Source: Bacillota bacterium
Lineage (GTDB): Bacteria; Bacillota; UBA4882; UBA8346
DNA: 64,000 bases
Assembly: GCA_023410535.1 (NCBI GenBank)
Contig: JAEYPR010000003.1
Coordinates: forward strand, 154,671-218,670
Direction of reading: 5' to 3'
In this document: positions 9,186 through 21,600 of the stretch, one piece after another
Layout: each line of letters starts with the position of its first letter
Numbering within the stretch: the first letter of the stretch is position 1
Made by a program: the position numbers and the translations under genes
The notes under the pieces: model-generated
Databases searched by the model: none
The model's input: the letters and a program-made list of their open reading frames with translations, nothing else
What the model was told of the DNA's origin: nothing

Positions 9186-9308
9186 CGCCCACAACCTCTC
9201 TGTAGTAAATCCGAATGGCTTTATTGTACCAATTCGCAACCCCATTTGAAAGGGCGAATCCATTCTTCGTTATTCATCCGGTCCAAATCCCCTTCCGCGA
9301 CAGCCGGA

Positions 9309-9540
9309 TTTGTGGATAAGCAAGCTTGCTGAGTCGTTCCGCAAGCTGGATATGTTAATAAGTCAGCTGATTTGTGGATAAGTAAGCTTGCTGAGTCGTT
9401 CCGCAAGCTGGATATGTTAATAAGTCAGCTGGATTTGTGGATAAGCAAGCTTGCTGAGTCGTTCCGCAAGCTGGATATGTTAATAAGTCAGCTGGATTTG
9501 TGGATAAGTAAGCTTGCTGAGTCGTTCCACAAGCTGGATT
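9309..9540 (-). repeat. Tandem array of ~63-base units, each with a hairpin and a DnaA-box-like 9-mer
   Basis: Four units start at 9309, 9371, 9434 and 9497 (periods 62, 63, 63). Each unit carries TGTGGATAA, which is the complement of TTATCCACA, an exact match to the TTATNCACA DnaA-box consensus. After it comes AGCTTGCTGA-GTCGT-TCCGCAAGCT, a ten-base stem with one mismatch. In the first three units a TGTTAATAA variant follows. The array starts just after the terminator of the giant gene. A related array in the opposite orientation lies at 63540-63860. No gene is evident in the 9186-9632 interval. Confidence 0.85.
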
Positions 9541-9558
9541 CGGATACGTAAGATCGCT

Positions 9559-9598
9559 TAAAATAAAAGAGGTTGCCTCGTTTCATTTTGAGGCAACC
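9559..9598 (-). terminator. Rho-independent terminator of the giant-protein operon
   Basis: On the minus strand GGTTGCCTC and GAGGCAACC (9-base stem) are followed by CTCTTTTATTTTAAG. It lies about 35 bases after the stop codon at 9633. Confidence 0.85.
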
Positions 9599-9632
9599 CT
9601 TGCCGCTTTCGGGAATCTAATTCGAAAACCGG

Positions 9633-12600
9633 CTATTCTTTCGGTTCAATATAGAGAAAGAAGTCGACTCGCCGGTCGTTTTGCCACTTGGTTTCATTCA
9701 CGCCGATCTTGGCGTTGCGTTTTCCGTACGCGTAGATCACAATCCGTTCCGGAGCGACCCCGGCCTTGATTAGGTACTCCCGGATCCGGTTGGCCCGCCG
9801 CTCCGATAAGCGGAGGTTATATTCGTAGCTGGCCCGTTCATCGGTGTTGCCGCCGAGCATAATCATTAGATCGCCGTTTGCCTGCAACACTTTTTGATTT
9901 GCTTTTAAGGTCGCGAGCTGATCGGGACGGAGCTCGGCGCGATCGGTATCAAAATAAACCGGTTTGAGTAAACCCTCCGTCCCCGCCGCCGGGGCAAATT
10001 GGATCACAGTAAAACCATTCTCCCATGTTACCGGAGGCTGATTGGGCGTGAGCACCGTCACTTGATAGTCGCCGGGCGGCAGTTGGCTAATATCCAGGAA
10101 GGATTTGATCCGGCCCGGTTCCACCCCGATCGTCACCCCGGTAATGGCATGGCCTTTGGTATCGCTCAGTTTAACCAGCGAGTTTGGGGTGACCTTCGCT
10201 ACCTGCACCGTCGCCAGCACCGACCCGATATTTACCCCGCGCCGCGGCGTGATCGCGGCCACCGGAGCAACGGCCGGGGTTGCAGCGGCCGGGGCCGTAA
10301 CCACCGATGGCGCCGGTTTGACCGGTTCGGTTATGGTCAGCGCGTTGGACAACGTCCCAAACTGGCCGTCGTCATTGGTTACCTTCAGATCATACACACC
10401 GGTCGCCGCATTCATTAACCCCAAATCACATTGGAGCTCAGCGGTTGAGATCACCCTGACCGAATGCGCTTGGATCACCCGTCCGTCCTTGGCGATCTCC
10501 ACCTGCGCTCCCGGCCGGAAGTCGCTCCCGGTCACCACCAGACGTTCGCCAGCCCGGTCATTGGTGACCGCCCCCGGAACGACCGCCGTAACGGTCGGAG
10601 CCGGGGTCACCACCGTAAAGCTCTGTTTCAACGCCACCGTCTCCGGTTGACCCAGCAGATTGCGGACTTGAGCGATGAAATCCCACACTCCGACCGCCGC
10701 CCCGGTTAGATTGACCGTGGCAACCGCGGTGTTGGTCCCGGCAATTCTCAGATCGGTCGCCCCGATTGCCGGATCACCGGACCGTTCCAGCCAAACCGCA
10801 GTCAGGGCGGTCAGGTTTTCAAAATAAAGCGCAAGTTGCACCGGACCATTGTTCACTCCCGTTTGCGGAGTATAAGTCATTCGGACCGGCGGCAGTTTGA
10901 TTCCGAAATCGATCTTGGCCATGGTTCCTTGGGTCAACCGGATGACCCGCGGGTTTTCGGTGGTAAAGACCGCGCCTTTCGGCAATGAGGTCGGGTCGAC
11001 TTTAACCAGGTAAGTTTGGCCGCGGCTAAACGATTGGACCGCGATATCCGGAATATGATACCGGCCAAACCCGTCGGTGGTGATGATTTGACCACTGACA
11101 GTAAGCAACCGGACGCCAGGGATGCCGTCTTCGCCTTCGTCCTGCACCCCGTTGCCGTTGCGGTCATGGAAGACCTTGCCGATCACCAGCGAATCGCTAA
11201 AGACCTTATCGGCGCTGATCTGCACCTGAGCCACACCCGTATTGGAAATATCGGTTCCGGTCATCCCATGATAAGCCGTAGCCGAGTTTTTATAAATCTT
11301 GCCTTCGGCCACTCCGGCGCCTACCACCAGATAGTAGGTGAGCGTCAGTGAACCGTTCGGGTTTAAGACTAAATTCGGCCAACTTAAGGTGGTCTGCCCT
11401 TCCGGCTCGCTAGGCAAGCCGTTGATCCGGGCCGATCCGCTAACGTATTTGAATCCGGCCGGAATCCGGTCTTTTACGGTGAAGGGACTGATCAGCGCCG
11501 CAATCTGGTTCTCAAGTTTAATGGTATAAAGAATCAGATCGCCAACGGTTGCGCTGCTCTTGGCCGCAGTTTTGGTCAACAGCACCGAACCCTTTAAAAT
11601 CGGATCAACCGGAATATGGTCGTTAACCAGCTGCTCGCCGCCGGCCGTCAAATTGAACCGGAGATAATAGGTTGGCGTCTCGCCCTGCGCCGGCGGGTTC
11701 GGGCTGGCGACCACCGCCGTTCCCTGGCCGGAGTTATAGCTCCAAACCGTGCTTTGCGGCGCCAGCATCGTCGACGGAAAACTCGGACTATAGGTCAACG
11801 GCGGCGTAACCGTGATCTGGTACGTCCCAACCGGGGCGCCGCTGCCAAGCGGAATCTCCAACTTATACATCCCGTCAGCCTGGGTCACTTGGTTTTGCGC
11901 CCCCGGCAGCAAGTGCAACACCGGGTCGAAGCCGGCCGGACCGCTCAACGTGACCACCGCCCCGGCAACCGGTTGTCGGGTCACTGCGTCATAAACGACC
12001 CCGGTCGGTTGCAACGGCAAATTCTGACCATCCACCACCGTTCCGGAGAGCAACGTCAGTTGACTCAGTTGCTTCCAGGCGACATGGGTCGCGGGATGCC
12101 GGAACCGGATCCGGTAAGCCCCGCCCGGCAAAATGCCGTTGAATTGGTAAGCGCCTTGATTGTCGGTATCGACCGTGGCAATCAGCGTATCCTGCTGCAA
12201 AAGCTCAACTTGCCAGCTCGCCGCTTTCACTTCGGCCGGATCGGCTTGACCGTCTCCATTGGTATCCCACCAGACGGTTCCGGTCACCGTCGCTGTCCCC
12301 GGATTCCCGCCGATCTGTACCCGGGTGGGATCGTCATCGTTGGGGTTAAGCGCCAGATTACCCTGCTCGATGCCATCATCCAGATCGGAGTCGCTGACTC
12401 CGCTCAAGCCGTCGTCAGCTGCATAGCGGGCTTGATTATCAATCACTGTCCCCTGGACCACAGTCGGGGCTACCTGGGCTTGAAATTCAATAACTACCGT
12501 TGATTGGGCTGCCAGCGTTCCCAGATTCAAGCCGTTGGTCAGGATGAATCCCGGTCCGTCCGGCTGCGTCGCGCCGTTAATCCGGGTGGTTCCAGCCAAA

Positions 12601-15600
12601 TACGTCAGTGCCGCCGGCAGTGGATCGGTGACGATTACATTGGTGGCCGCGACGGTTCCGGCGTTGGCCAACGTGATCGTATAGACTAACGTGTCTCCGG
12701 CGAGTACTTTGCCGCCGTTACTGTCCGCAACCCGTTTGGTCATCCGTAACACGGCGGCGTCGCCGACCGGAAGGTCGGTCGGCTGACTGCCGTTGGCCGG
12801 ATTCCCGTCCATATCGGTCAAGACGGCCGGCACCCCTTGGGCGGCGACAGTTCCTTGACTGGTGATCACCGTATTATACGCTTCGCTGACTACTTTGACT
12901 CGATACGTCACCACCGCTTTCTCGCCCGGCGCCAGCGTCCCGAGACTTAAAGCGAAACGATCCTGGCTCGGCGTCACCGCCACCGGCGTCGCGTTCAACG
13001 TAACGCTGTTCGCGACATAGGTTGTATATTGCGGAATGGAATCCGCATAACTGCTGTCGGTGGCCTGGGCCGTTCCCAGGTTATAAACCGTGGTTTGATA
13101 TTCCAGCGTGTCGCCGGGTTGGGCGGTGTGATTGCCGTTTTCAGCCTGAACGGTCTTGACCGCGTAAAGCAACGGCACATTCCCAACAACCGAACGGGTC
13201 GCATCTTGGGCCGTTTCCGTATCGGGATCGTCGCTCAGGATCGGAGCGAGCGTTCCGCTTCCTTCACCGTCGGCGTTTACCTCCGCCTGATTGCTAATGA
13301 CCGTGGCCGGGGAAACCGTGGCGTCCACCTTCACCCGAAACTGCACCGTAGCTGGTTCACCAACCGTCAGCCAACCGGGGGCCGCCGTCGGACTGGCCAC
13401 AGTGAATCCCGTGACCAACGGGCTCTGACCGTTCTGGTCCGCTACCGCATTCCCGTTTAAACTGGTTGAACCTTCAACATAGGTTGTATTGGACGGAATC
13501 AGGTCATGTACGACCACATTTTTGGCATGTTCATCGCCGTGATTGCCAATGGTCAGGGTATAAAGGATCTCGTCCCCCGGCGCCAACATACCGCCGTTAG
13601 GGTCGGCATCGGCCTTTTGAACCGTGATCACCGGCGCCGACCGGATCGTCACCGGATCCAATTCGATGATGATCGGAGCCGGGAACCCCGGGATGGTCAA
13701 ACTCACCTGACCGTCCACTTGCTTGCCGTTGGGCAAGACCGGTTTCAGGACCGTATCCCACTGAACTGTAACCGTTCCGCCGCTACCGGCAATGGTCATA
13801 TTGGTGACGGTCAACTGACCCGAGCCGTTCGGGCCGCCGTCCGGTTCGGCGACCACCGTTCCCGAACTGCTGCCGGCATGGCCTAAGCTGCCCGCCGCAT
13901 AATCGCCGTTGACCGCGTGGGTCCAAACGGCATTGGCGGCGTCAATGTTGCCGTTATTGGTGACTGTCACTTGGTAATGAACCGTTTCGCCGGGTCGCGC
14001 AACTGATTTATCCACGCTTTGAGCGGTCGCAATCACCGGCGTCTGAATCGCCACTACCGCTGTCGCCGTCGTTCCCGGGGTATAGATCCGGGTTTCGTCC
14101 CCGCCACCGCCACTGACATCGGTACTGAACAATTGCTGAACCGTCGCGGTTAACGTCAGCGGTTTCACGCTAAAGACCTGATCATTCAGGGCCGCCGCAA
14201 AGACTACCGTCAGTTTTTCAGCCGGCTCAAGCCGGGCCGCTCCCGACTTCAGGATCAGGGTCCAGCGCCCGGTCTGGTTGTCATAGGCCAGATCATAATC
14301 GTCGGGATTGCTTTCGGTTAACGTCCGGCCCGCCGCACCGATGGCGATTGATTTGAGCGCCGGGGTTTTATCCTTCATTTCCAACGGCAGCAGGACGGTA
14401 AACTCACTCTGCCATGCCGTGGCGTTACCGGTATTTTCAACCGTCAAGGTAAAGTCGGTCGGCTGGTTTAAGCCGATGGTCGCCGGTCCGGTCAGACCGA
14501 CGGTCAGCTTTGGTTCCACCACCGTAACCGGAATGATTTGAGCGGGGATCGTCCGTAGATTGGCGTTACCGTCGCGATATTCGAGCCGCGCGGTATTGGT
14601 TAAGACCGTTCCCCCACTATTTCCGGAGATATTCTGAACGACCACGTTAAGGTTAATAACCAGCGTATCGTTGGCCGGATCTTGATCGGCCGGATTCACG
14701 ACCGCGCCGAGATCCCAGACCAACTCCCCGGTAGCCCCGGCCGAAGGTACGGCGACCGGCGTCAGGACCGTATTTTGATTCCCTTTATGAATACTGGTCG
14801 CGATCAGTTTCAAGCCGTTCGTCAAGGTCGCTTTGACCGTTACATTTTGCGTGGTTCCCTCGTTCAGTCTGACCGTAAGGTGATAATCGACGGTGTCGCC
14901 GACTTGTTTTTGAGCCGTCCCCAGCAATCCGGCGTTAAAGTCGGTATTGTCGGCGGTGTTAAAGGCTGCCGTCGCCGTCGCGGCGTAGTTATTCAGCGCG
15001 CCGCCGCTCCCTTCGGCGCCGTTCCGTTCGCCGCTGACGCTACCGGGGAGCGAGGACCAAGTCGCAGTGACATTCCCGGTCAGCTGTTGTTGAGGTTGAA
15101 TGCTGTCCGCCAGCAAAAGATCGTATTTCAACACCAAGGGGTTGGCGGCGTCATGGGTAAGATCCACCTCGTTGATCTGCCAGCTAACCGTCCCCGAAGC
15201 GACGACCGAGTCCAAGCTGCCGCCTCCGGGATAACTGGTATTGGCCGGCAGTTGGTCGCTGACAGTTACATCATAGGCGCTGACTCCATGGGGATTGGCC
15301 GTGGCGTTGTGCCAAACCGTAATGGTGCACGGGATCCGGTCCCCGGCTTTGTAATCGCCGCCGGCATAGGATTTACTAATCACCAGGCGCGGCTCGTTAA
15401 TGGTATATGAAACGCTGCGTTCCGGCAGGTTTTGTTTGACTCCGGCCGCATTATCATAACTGGCGCTCGCGACATTGGCACGGCTTTGGCCGGCTTGATT
15501 CGCGGCGACATTCAGCAGTTTGACGGTATAGGTGATGTTGACAAGATTGCTACGGCCGACGGGAATGGTGATGCTGCTGAAATCCCATTCAAGCTCTCCT

Positions 15601-18600
15601 TGCGCTCCCGGTCCCGGCAGTTTGGTGGCGCTGTATTGAACCGTTCCGCCGTCGCCGGAAACAATGGCGGTGCTGACCAACTCGACGCCTTGCGGCAACA
15701 TGTCTTTAAGCGCAATCCGACGCGTAGTGCCGCGAACCAGGGTCAGTCCCAACTGGTATCCGAACTGTTCTCCGATGACATACCGCGGCGTCCCCAGCAC
15801 CATTTTGGTCATGGCGGTCGGATCGTCGATGGCGATATCGCCGGGGTTGCCGATACCGGCATTGTATGTCCGTTCATCGGCATTGACGCCGTTCTGACTG
15901 GTCCAGACCACGGTATAGTTGTTTTCCAAAACTTCTTGGGGTTGCGCTTGGGCGTTGACCACCGCCTCCACCAAGAAATTGATTTTTTGGCCGGCCGCGA
16001 TATCAAGATTGCCGTCGCCGCCCCAGACCAATTGTGGTCCATTCTGATCGAACCGAATCGTGCCGTAGTCGTTGGTTGGCGTTCCGGTCAACATCAGCTT
16101 GTCCGAGAGGATCCCGGTGACAACCGTGTCAAACGCCGGCCGCGTCCCGGTGTTTTCAACAGTGATCTGATAGCGCACCGTTTTCCCGGCTTCATAAGTG
16201 TCGCTGGAGAGCACCTTTTTGCTGATGCTCAGTTGCGTTTCCTTGATGGTAAAGGTCGCATTTTGGACGGCGACCGTTTGTTGAACGCCGGAAGCGATCT
16301 CATAACTCATGCTGGCGGTGTTGGTCCGGTTTTGCCCGTCCTGATTCGCCGGGATATTGCGGATTTTCACCGTATAATTGATATTCACCAGATTGCTTTG
16401 GCCGGCTGGAATGGTGATACTACTGAAGTCCCATTCAATCGGACCTTGCGCGCCGGGGCTTGGCTGTTTGGTCGCCGTATATGAAACCGCGCCGCCGCTG
16501 CCGGAGACGATCTGGACTCCCACCAACTCCACGCCCTGCGGTAACGTATCTTTGATCACCACATTGTGGGTGGTCCCGCGCGCCATGGTCAAACCGAGTT
16601 GATAGTCAAACGGTTCCCCGATCATAAACTGCGGCGTCCCCAGGATCTTTTTGACCATCGCCACCGTATCGCCGGTGGTGATATCGGAGACATCGCTGAT
16701 GCTGCGGTTATAGCTTCGCTTGTCGGGGTTCACCCCGTTTTGGCTGGTCCAGACCACGGTATAGTTGTTTTGCAGGATCTCCTGCGGCCGGACTTCATTG
16801 TTGATTATGACATTCAGCAACAGATTGACGGTTTGTCCGGCTGCGATATCCAAGTTCCCGTCGCCGCCCCAAACCAACTGTTGGCCGGTTTGGACGAACT
16901 GAACCGTACCGTAATCGCAAACCGGAATATCCGCCAAGGTTAATTTATCGGAAAGGATTCCCGTGATCACCGTATCGAAGGCCGTGACATTGCCGGTGTT
17001 CTTGACGCTGATCCGATATTGGACTGTACTGCCCGCTTCGTATGGTCCGGTCGACGTCACCGTTTTGCCGATCGTCAATTGCGGTTCGTTCACGGTAAAG
17101 CTGACCAACGGCGCATTTTTGGTCTGGACGATCCCCGCCGCGTTATCATACATCACCTGCGCCACGCTGGCCGGAGTCGGTTTCACGTCTCCGGCATGGT
17201 TGACCGCGACATCTTGAATCCGGACCGTATAGCCGATAGTCACCTTGCCGTTCGCGGCGAGGCTAGTGGCGGTTCCAAAGTTCCAGCCGATATTGCCGGT
17301 GCTGCCCGCGACCGGATTGGCCGGTGGTGTAAAGGAAACGCCGGAACTGGGGGTAACCGTGTTGACGTCGACCAGTACCAGCCCGGTGGGAATCGTGTCA
17401 TTGACCGTCACATTTTTGGTCGTTCCCTGATTCAGCGAGACTACCACTTGATATTCAAATTGTTCGCCAATCATAAAGTTCGGCGTCCCCAGGATGGTCT
17501 TGACGATCGCGGTCTGGTCAACCGTGGTAACCGTGACCGGATTGGAATCGACCGGAGCATACACCCGCTTTTCACTATTGACCCCGGCGAGACTGCTCCA
17601 TTGGGTCGAAACGTGGTTCTCAATGGATTGAGCAGGCTCGACACTACTATTCACCAGCGCGTTAATGCGGAAGGTATAACTCTGCCCCAAGGGGATTGCG
17701 ATCCCGCCGCCATTGCCCCAAGCAATTGCCGGTCCGGCTTGGTCCGGCGCTCCCGGATCATTGACGCCCGCCGTATAGGATTGGTAAGTCAGACCGGCCG
17801 GCAAAGTATCGGCGATCTTCACCGCGAAGGCGTCGGCATTGCTCCCGGCCGAATGTTGGAGCGTTACTTGATAAGTAACCGGGTCGCCCACTTTGTATGG
17901 TCCGGAGGTAACTTGGGTCAAGATTGCTTGTAACTGCGGCTCAACCACCGTAATCCGGGCGACGCTCGCAGTCGTCGTTCGCGTACTGCCGGTTCCGTCC
18001 GCATATTCCAGATAAGCGCTATTATCGAGATTCTTGCCTTGGACATTCCCCGCGTTATTTTGAATGATCGTCGTATAATTGATGGTTAACTGGTCATTGC
18101 CGCTATCGGTATCAGCCGGATTGACGATATCGCCCAAATTCCAGCTGATACTGCCGGTAGCGCCGGCCGTGGGAGTCGCGCCCACGCTATAACTGATATT
18201 GTTATTGCCTTTGGTTATGGTGGCGTCGACGAACTTCAAACCGGTCGGCAACGTATCTTTTACCACGATCTGATTGGTGGTGCCCTCGTTTAAATCAATG
18301 GTCAGCCGGTAGGAAACGGTGGCGCCGACCGGATACGGACCGCTGCCGGTTGTGATTTTGGTCAAGGCGGTCCGGTCGACCGTCTCAAAAGAAGCCGGCG
18401 CGGTTGTGGTATAGTTATCAACGCCGCCATTTCCGGTTCGTTCGCCGGCGACATTTCCCGCCAGCGAGGTCCAGGTGGTTGTGGCGGTGCTACCCAACGT
18501 CTGTTTGGGTTTGACGCTGTTGTCGATCACCAGATCGTAACTGAAAGTCATTGGGGCCGCCGCATGATAACTTAGATTCAGCGCGCCGGTATTCCAAGTT

Positions 18601-21600
18601 AGCGCGGCGCCGTTCAGGCTGCCGCCGTGATTGGCGGTTCCCTCGACATACGTCGTCCCCATCGGAATGGGATCGCTGACCGTCAGATCATAGGCGTTCA
18701 CATCATACGGGGTGGCAGTCGGATTATGCCAAACTTGGACGGTGACATGAACGGTATTGCCCGCATCAGCCGTACCCGCGTTGTAACTTTTATTCATCAC
18801 GAGTTGCGGTTCTTTAATGACGAACGCCGCCAGAATCGGGGTATCCTTTGTCTGGGCCGTACCATAAGCCACCTTGGCTTTGCTGGCCGACACCCGGGAA
18901 ACGCCCGCCGTATTCCCGCTGTTATTCTGAATCCGGGTTCGATACCGGATGGTCAAGCTGCCGCCGTCGGCCGAACTGGTCACCGTACCAAAGTTCCAAC
19001 TGATCGTTCCGGTGCTGCCGGTTGCCGGTTGAACCGGTTGGGTGAAGTTAACTCCTGATATTTGGGTGATGGAGGTCACCTCGACCAATTCCACTCCATT
19101 CGGTAACGTATCGGTGACGGTTACATTTTGGGTCGTCCCTTTTAATACGGTCACATCCAAACGATAATCAATCTCATCGCCAATCACGTAAGTTGGGATA
19201 TTGGTAATATTTTTGGTAATCGCGGTCGGATCGGCGATGACAAAATCAGCGGTGCCGTTGTTAATCGGTCCGTAGAGACGTTCCTGGGGTACCGCCAAAC
19301 CATCCATGCTCGTCCAAGTTACTGTCCCGGTGTTGATCAACAGTTTGCTCGGTTGAGCCGTCGCGTTAACCGTGGCGTAAACATCGACTGTAAGCGTTTC
19401 GCCCGGTTGGATATCCAGCGAACCGTCGGCGCCCCACGTTAATAACTGGCTGTTGACAATCGGGGTAGTAACCGGATTAGCGGTTGTTCGGCTCATATTG
19501 GCTGTCGCATAAGTTACATCCTCGGCCAACTGACTGTTAAGCACCACATCATAGGCCGTTTCAGTACTCGTATTGGAAATCGCAAGCCGATAGCCGATGG
19601 TATCTTGGGCTTTATACGGACCGGTCGTTAAAAGACTTTTTGTAATGGTCAAAATAGGTTCCGACACCGTGATCGTATCGGAAGCCGGTGTAACATTCAC
19701 CACCGAGCTGTCATTAGCATCGATGGTGTTGTAACGATACGCCAGGTTACTGACTTTCGCCCCGCCATGCTGAATATTGACCGGATCGTTCAGCACCAAC
19801 GCGTCAAAAGTTAGCGTTACGGTGATGCTGCCGCCTGAATTATTGACCACGTCGTGGTCGGTGTTTGCCGCTGTCGACCACGTCAACGTTTGGCCGGCGG
19901 AGGTTGTGCCGCTGACAACGGGCGTCCAATCGCCAAAGGTCAAAGCCCGCGGTCCGACCGCCGATCCCTCGACATATTGCAATCCCGCCGGCAGGGTTTG
20001 ACTTAACCCGATATCGTAAACCGCGGTCAAGTTGGGAATGGTCACGGTCGCTTGATAGGTCGCCACCATTCCCGGGTGGACCTTTTTGCCCACGGGACTG
20101 ACGACGGTCAACGAAGACAGCGAATTGGCCGTAGTATAGGTGGTGGTCCGGGTGTTGCCGGTATAACTCTGGGCCCGGTTCACAGCGCTTGGCTGGCTGT
20201 AATATCGATCCAATGTCGTCGAATTGGTTAAGGAGGCCCCGGCGCCAACCCCGTCGTCAACTTTGGTTTGATAGGCAATCGTGAAACCCTGAGCCGGTTG
20301 GAGAATGCCCGGAGTGGTATTGAGGAAGGTAAATACCAGATCGCCGTTGCTATAAGCGACGGTATAATCCACCTCTTGGGTCAAAACCGTGCCGTCTGGC
20401 GTTTTAGTGACCGTGACGGTTCCGGTGGTCGGATTAAAAATTCGCTCTCCGGCCGGCAACTTCTCGGTAACCTTCACTTCATACCCTGGGGCGGTACCGT
20501 TATTGAGGACCGTCAGACTATGATTGACGGTCTGTCCGGCATTGACCGAAGCGGCGTCGGAGGTTTTGCCGCTCAAAGTGATGCTCGGCTCTTTCGCCAC
20601 AAATGACTTGGCCGACTGCAGCGCCGCCAACGAGTTGGGGAACGTAACGACCGACGTATCGGCGCTCACGATCTGGAAGTTCATTTTGGCCGCATTGGTT
20701 AGGGTATAACCGTCTTTGACCGCAGCGTTTTCTTTATAAATCCGCGCGCGGTAGGTCAGGGTGATTGTTCCCGGGCCGGTGAAATTGCCTACCGTCCAGG
20801 TCAGATTCTTCCCGGTTTGGTTCAACGTCACCGTGGGACTGAACGTGGCGACAGCATGGTTCTCATCGACAAACTCCAATCCCGCCGGCAACAGATCACT
20901 AATGGTCAGATTCTGATAATTGCTTTGGTCCAAGACATTCACTTGAATCGTGTATTTGACAATCTCGCCAAAACTGTCGGCTTGGGGATCGTCCGGATTG
21001 CTAAGCGTCTGATCCAGGGTTTTGGCGAAGTTGACCATCGCCACGTTGGCTTTGGTTGTCACCTCGTCCACTTTGGCGCTTTGACCGACGTTCCATTCGC
21101 GGGCCGTCACTGCAGTCGAGTGCAACCCGGCGGCATTGGCCTTGGCATTCAAAGTAATCGTATAGCTCTGCCCGACATTCAAGGTTAATCCGCTCCAGGA
21201 AAGGACATTATCCTGGATCGCAGTTGGCGCCGGGGCGGTGGTCGCTAAATAGGTATAGCCGTTGTTCAACGTACCGTCACCCAAAACGTCGACGATCTCC
21301 AGGTTGGTCGCAGCGGCGTTTCCGGTATTGGTCACCTTAATCGTCCACGTGACCGTATCCCCATCGGCTTTGACGATCTGGACCGCCGGGGTCTTCGTGA
21401 CGGTCAACAACGTCTTCGCCGGAGTGAACGTACGGTTATTGAAACTGCCGTTGAACGAATCATCATGCGAGTTGGCATAAATATAATTGATCACCGGCGT
21501 GATACTGGCGCCATTATTGCAACTGCTGTTCGCGTCCCGAATATCAAACGTGATCGTATGGGTACCGGCGGAGATCGGGCCGTCCCAAGTCCAGGTTAAC

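Noticed and set aside
9309..9540. CRISPR array
   Set aside because: The whole ~63-base unit is repeated, with no unique spacers between short repeats, and there are no cas genes.
15432..16484. 350-residue plus-strand frame antisense to the giant gene
   Set aside because: One of many long antisense frames caused by repetitive GC-biased codons; no ribosome site and no recognisable domain.
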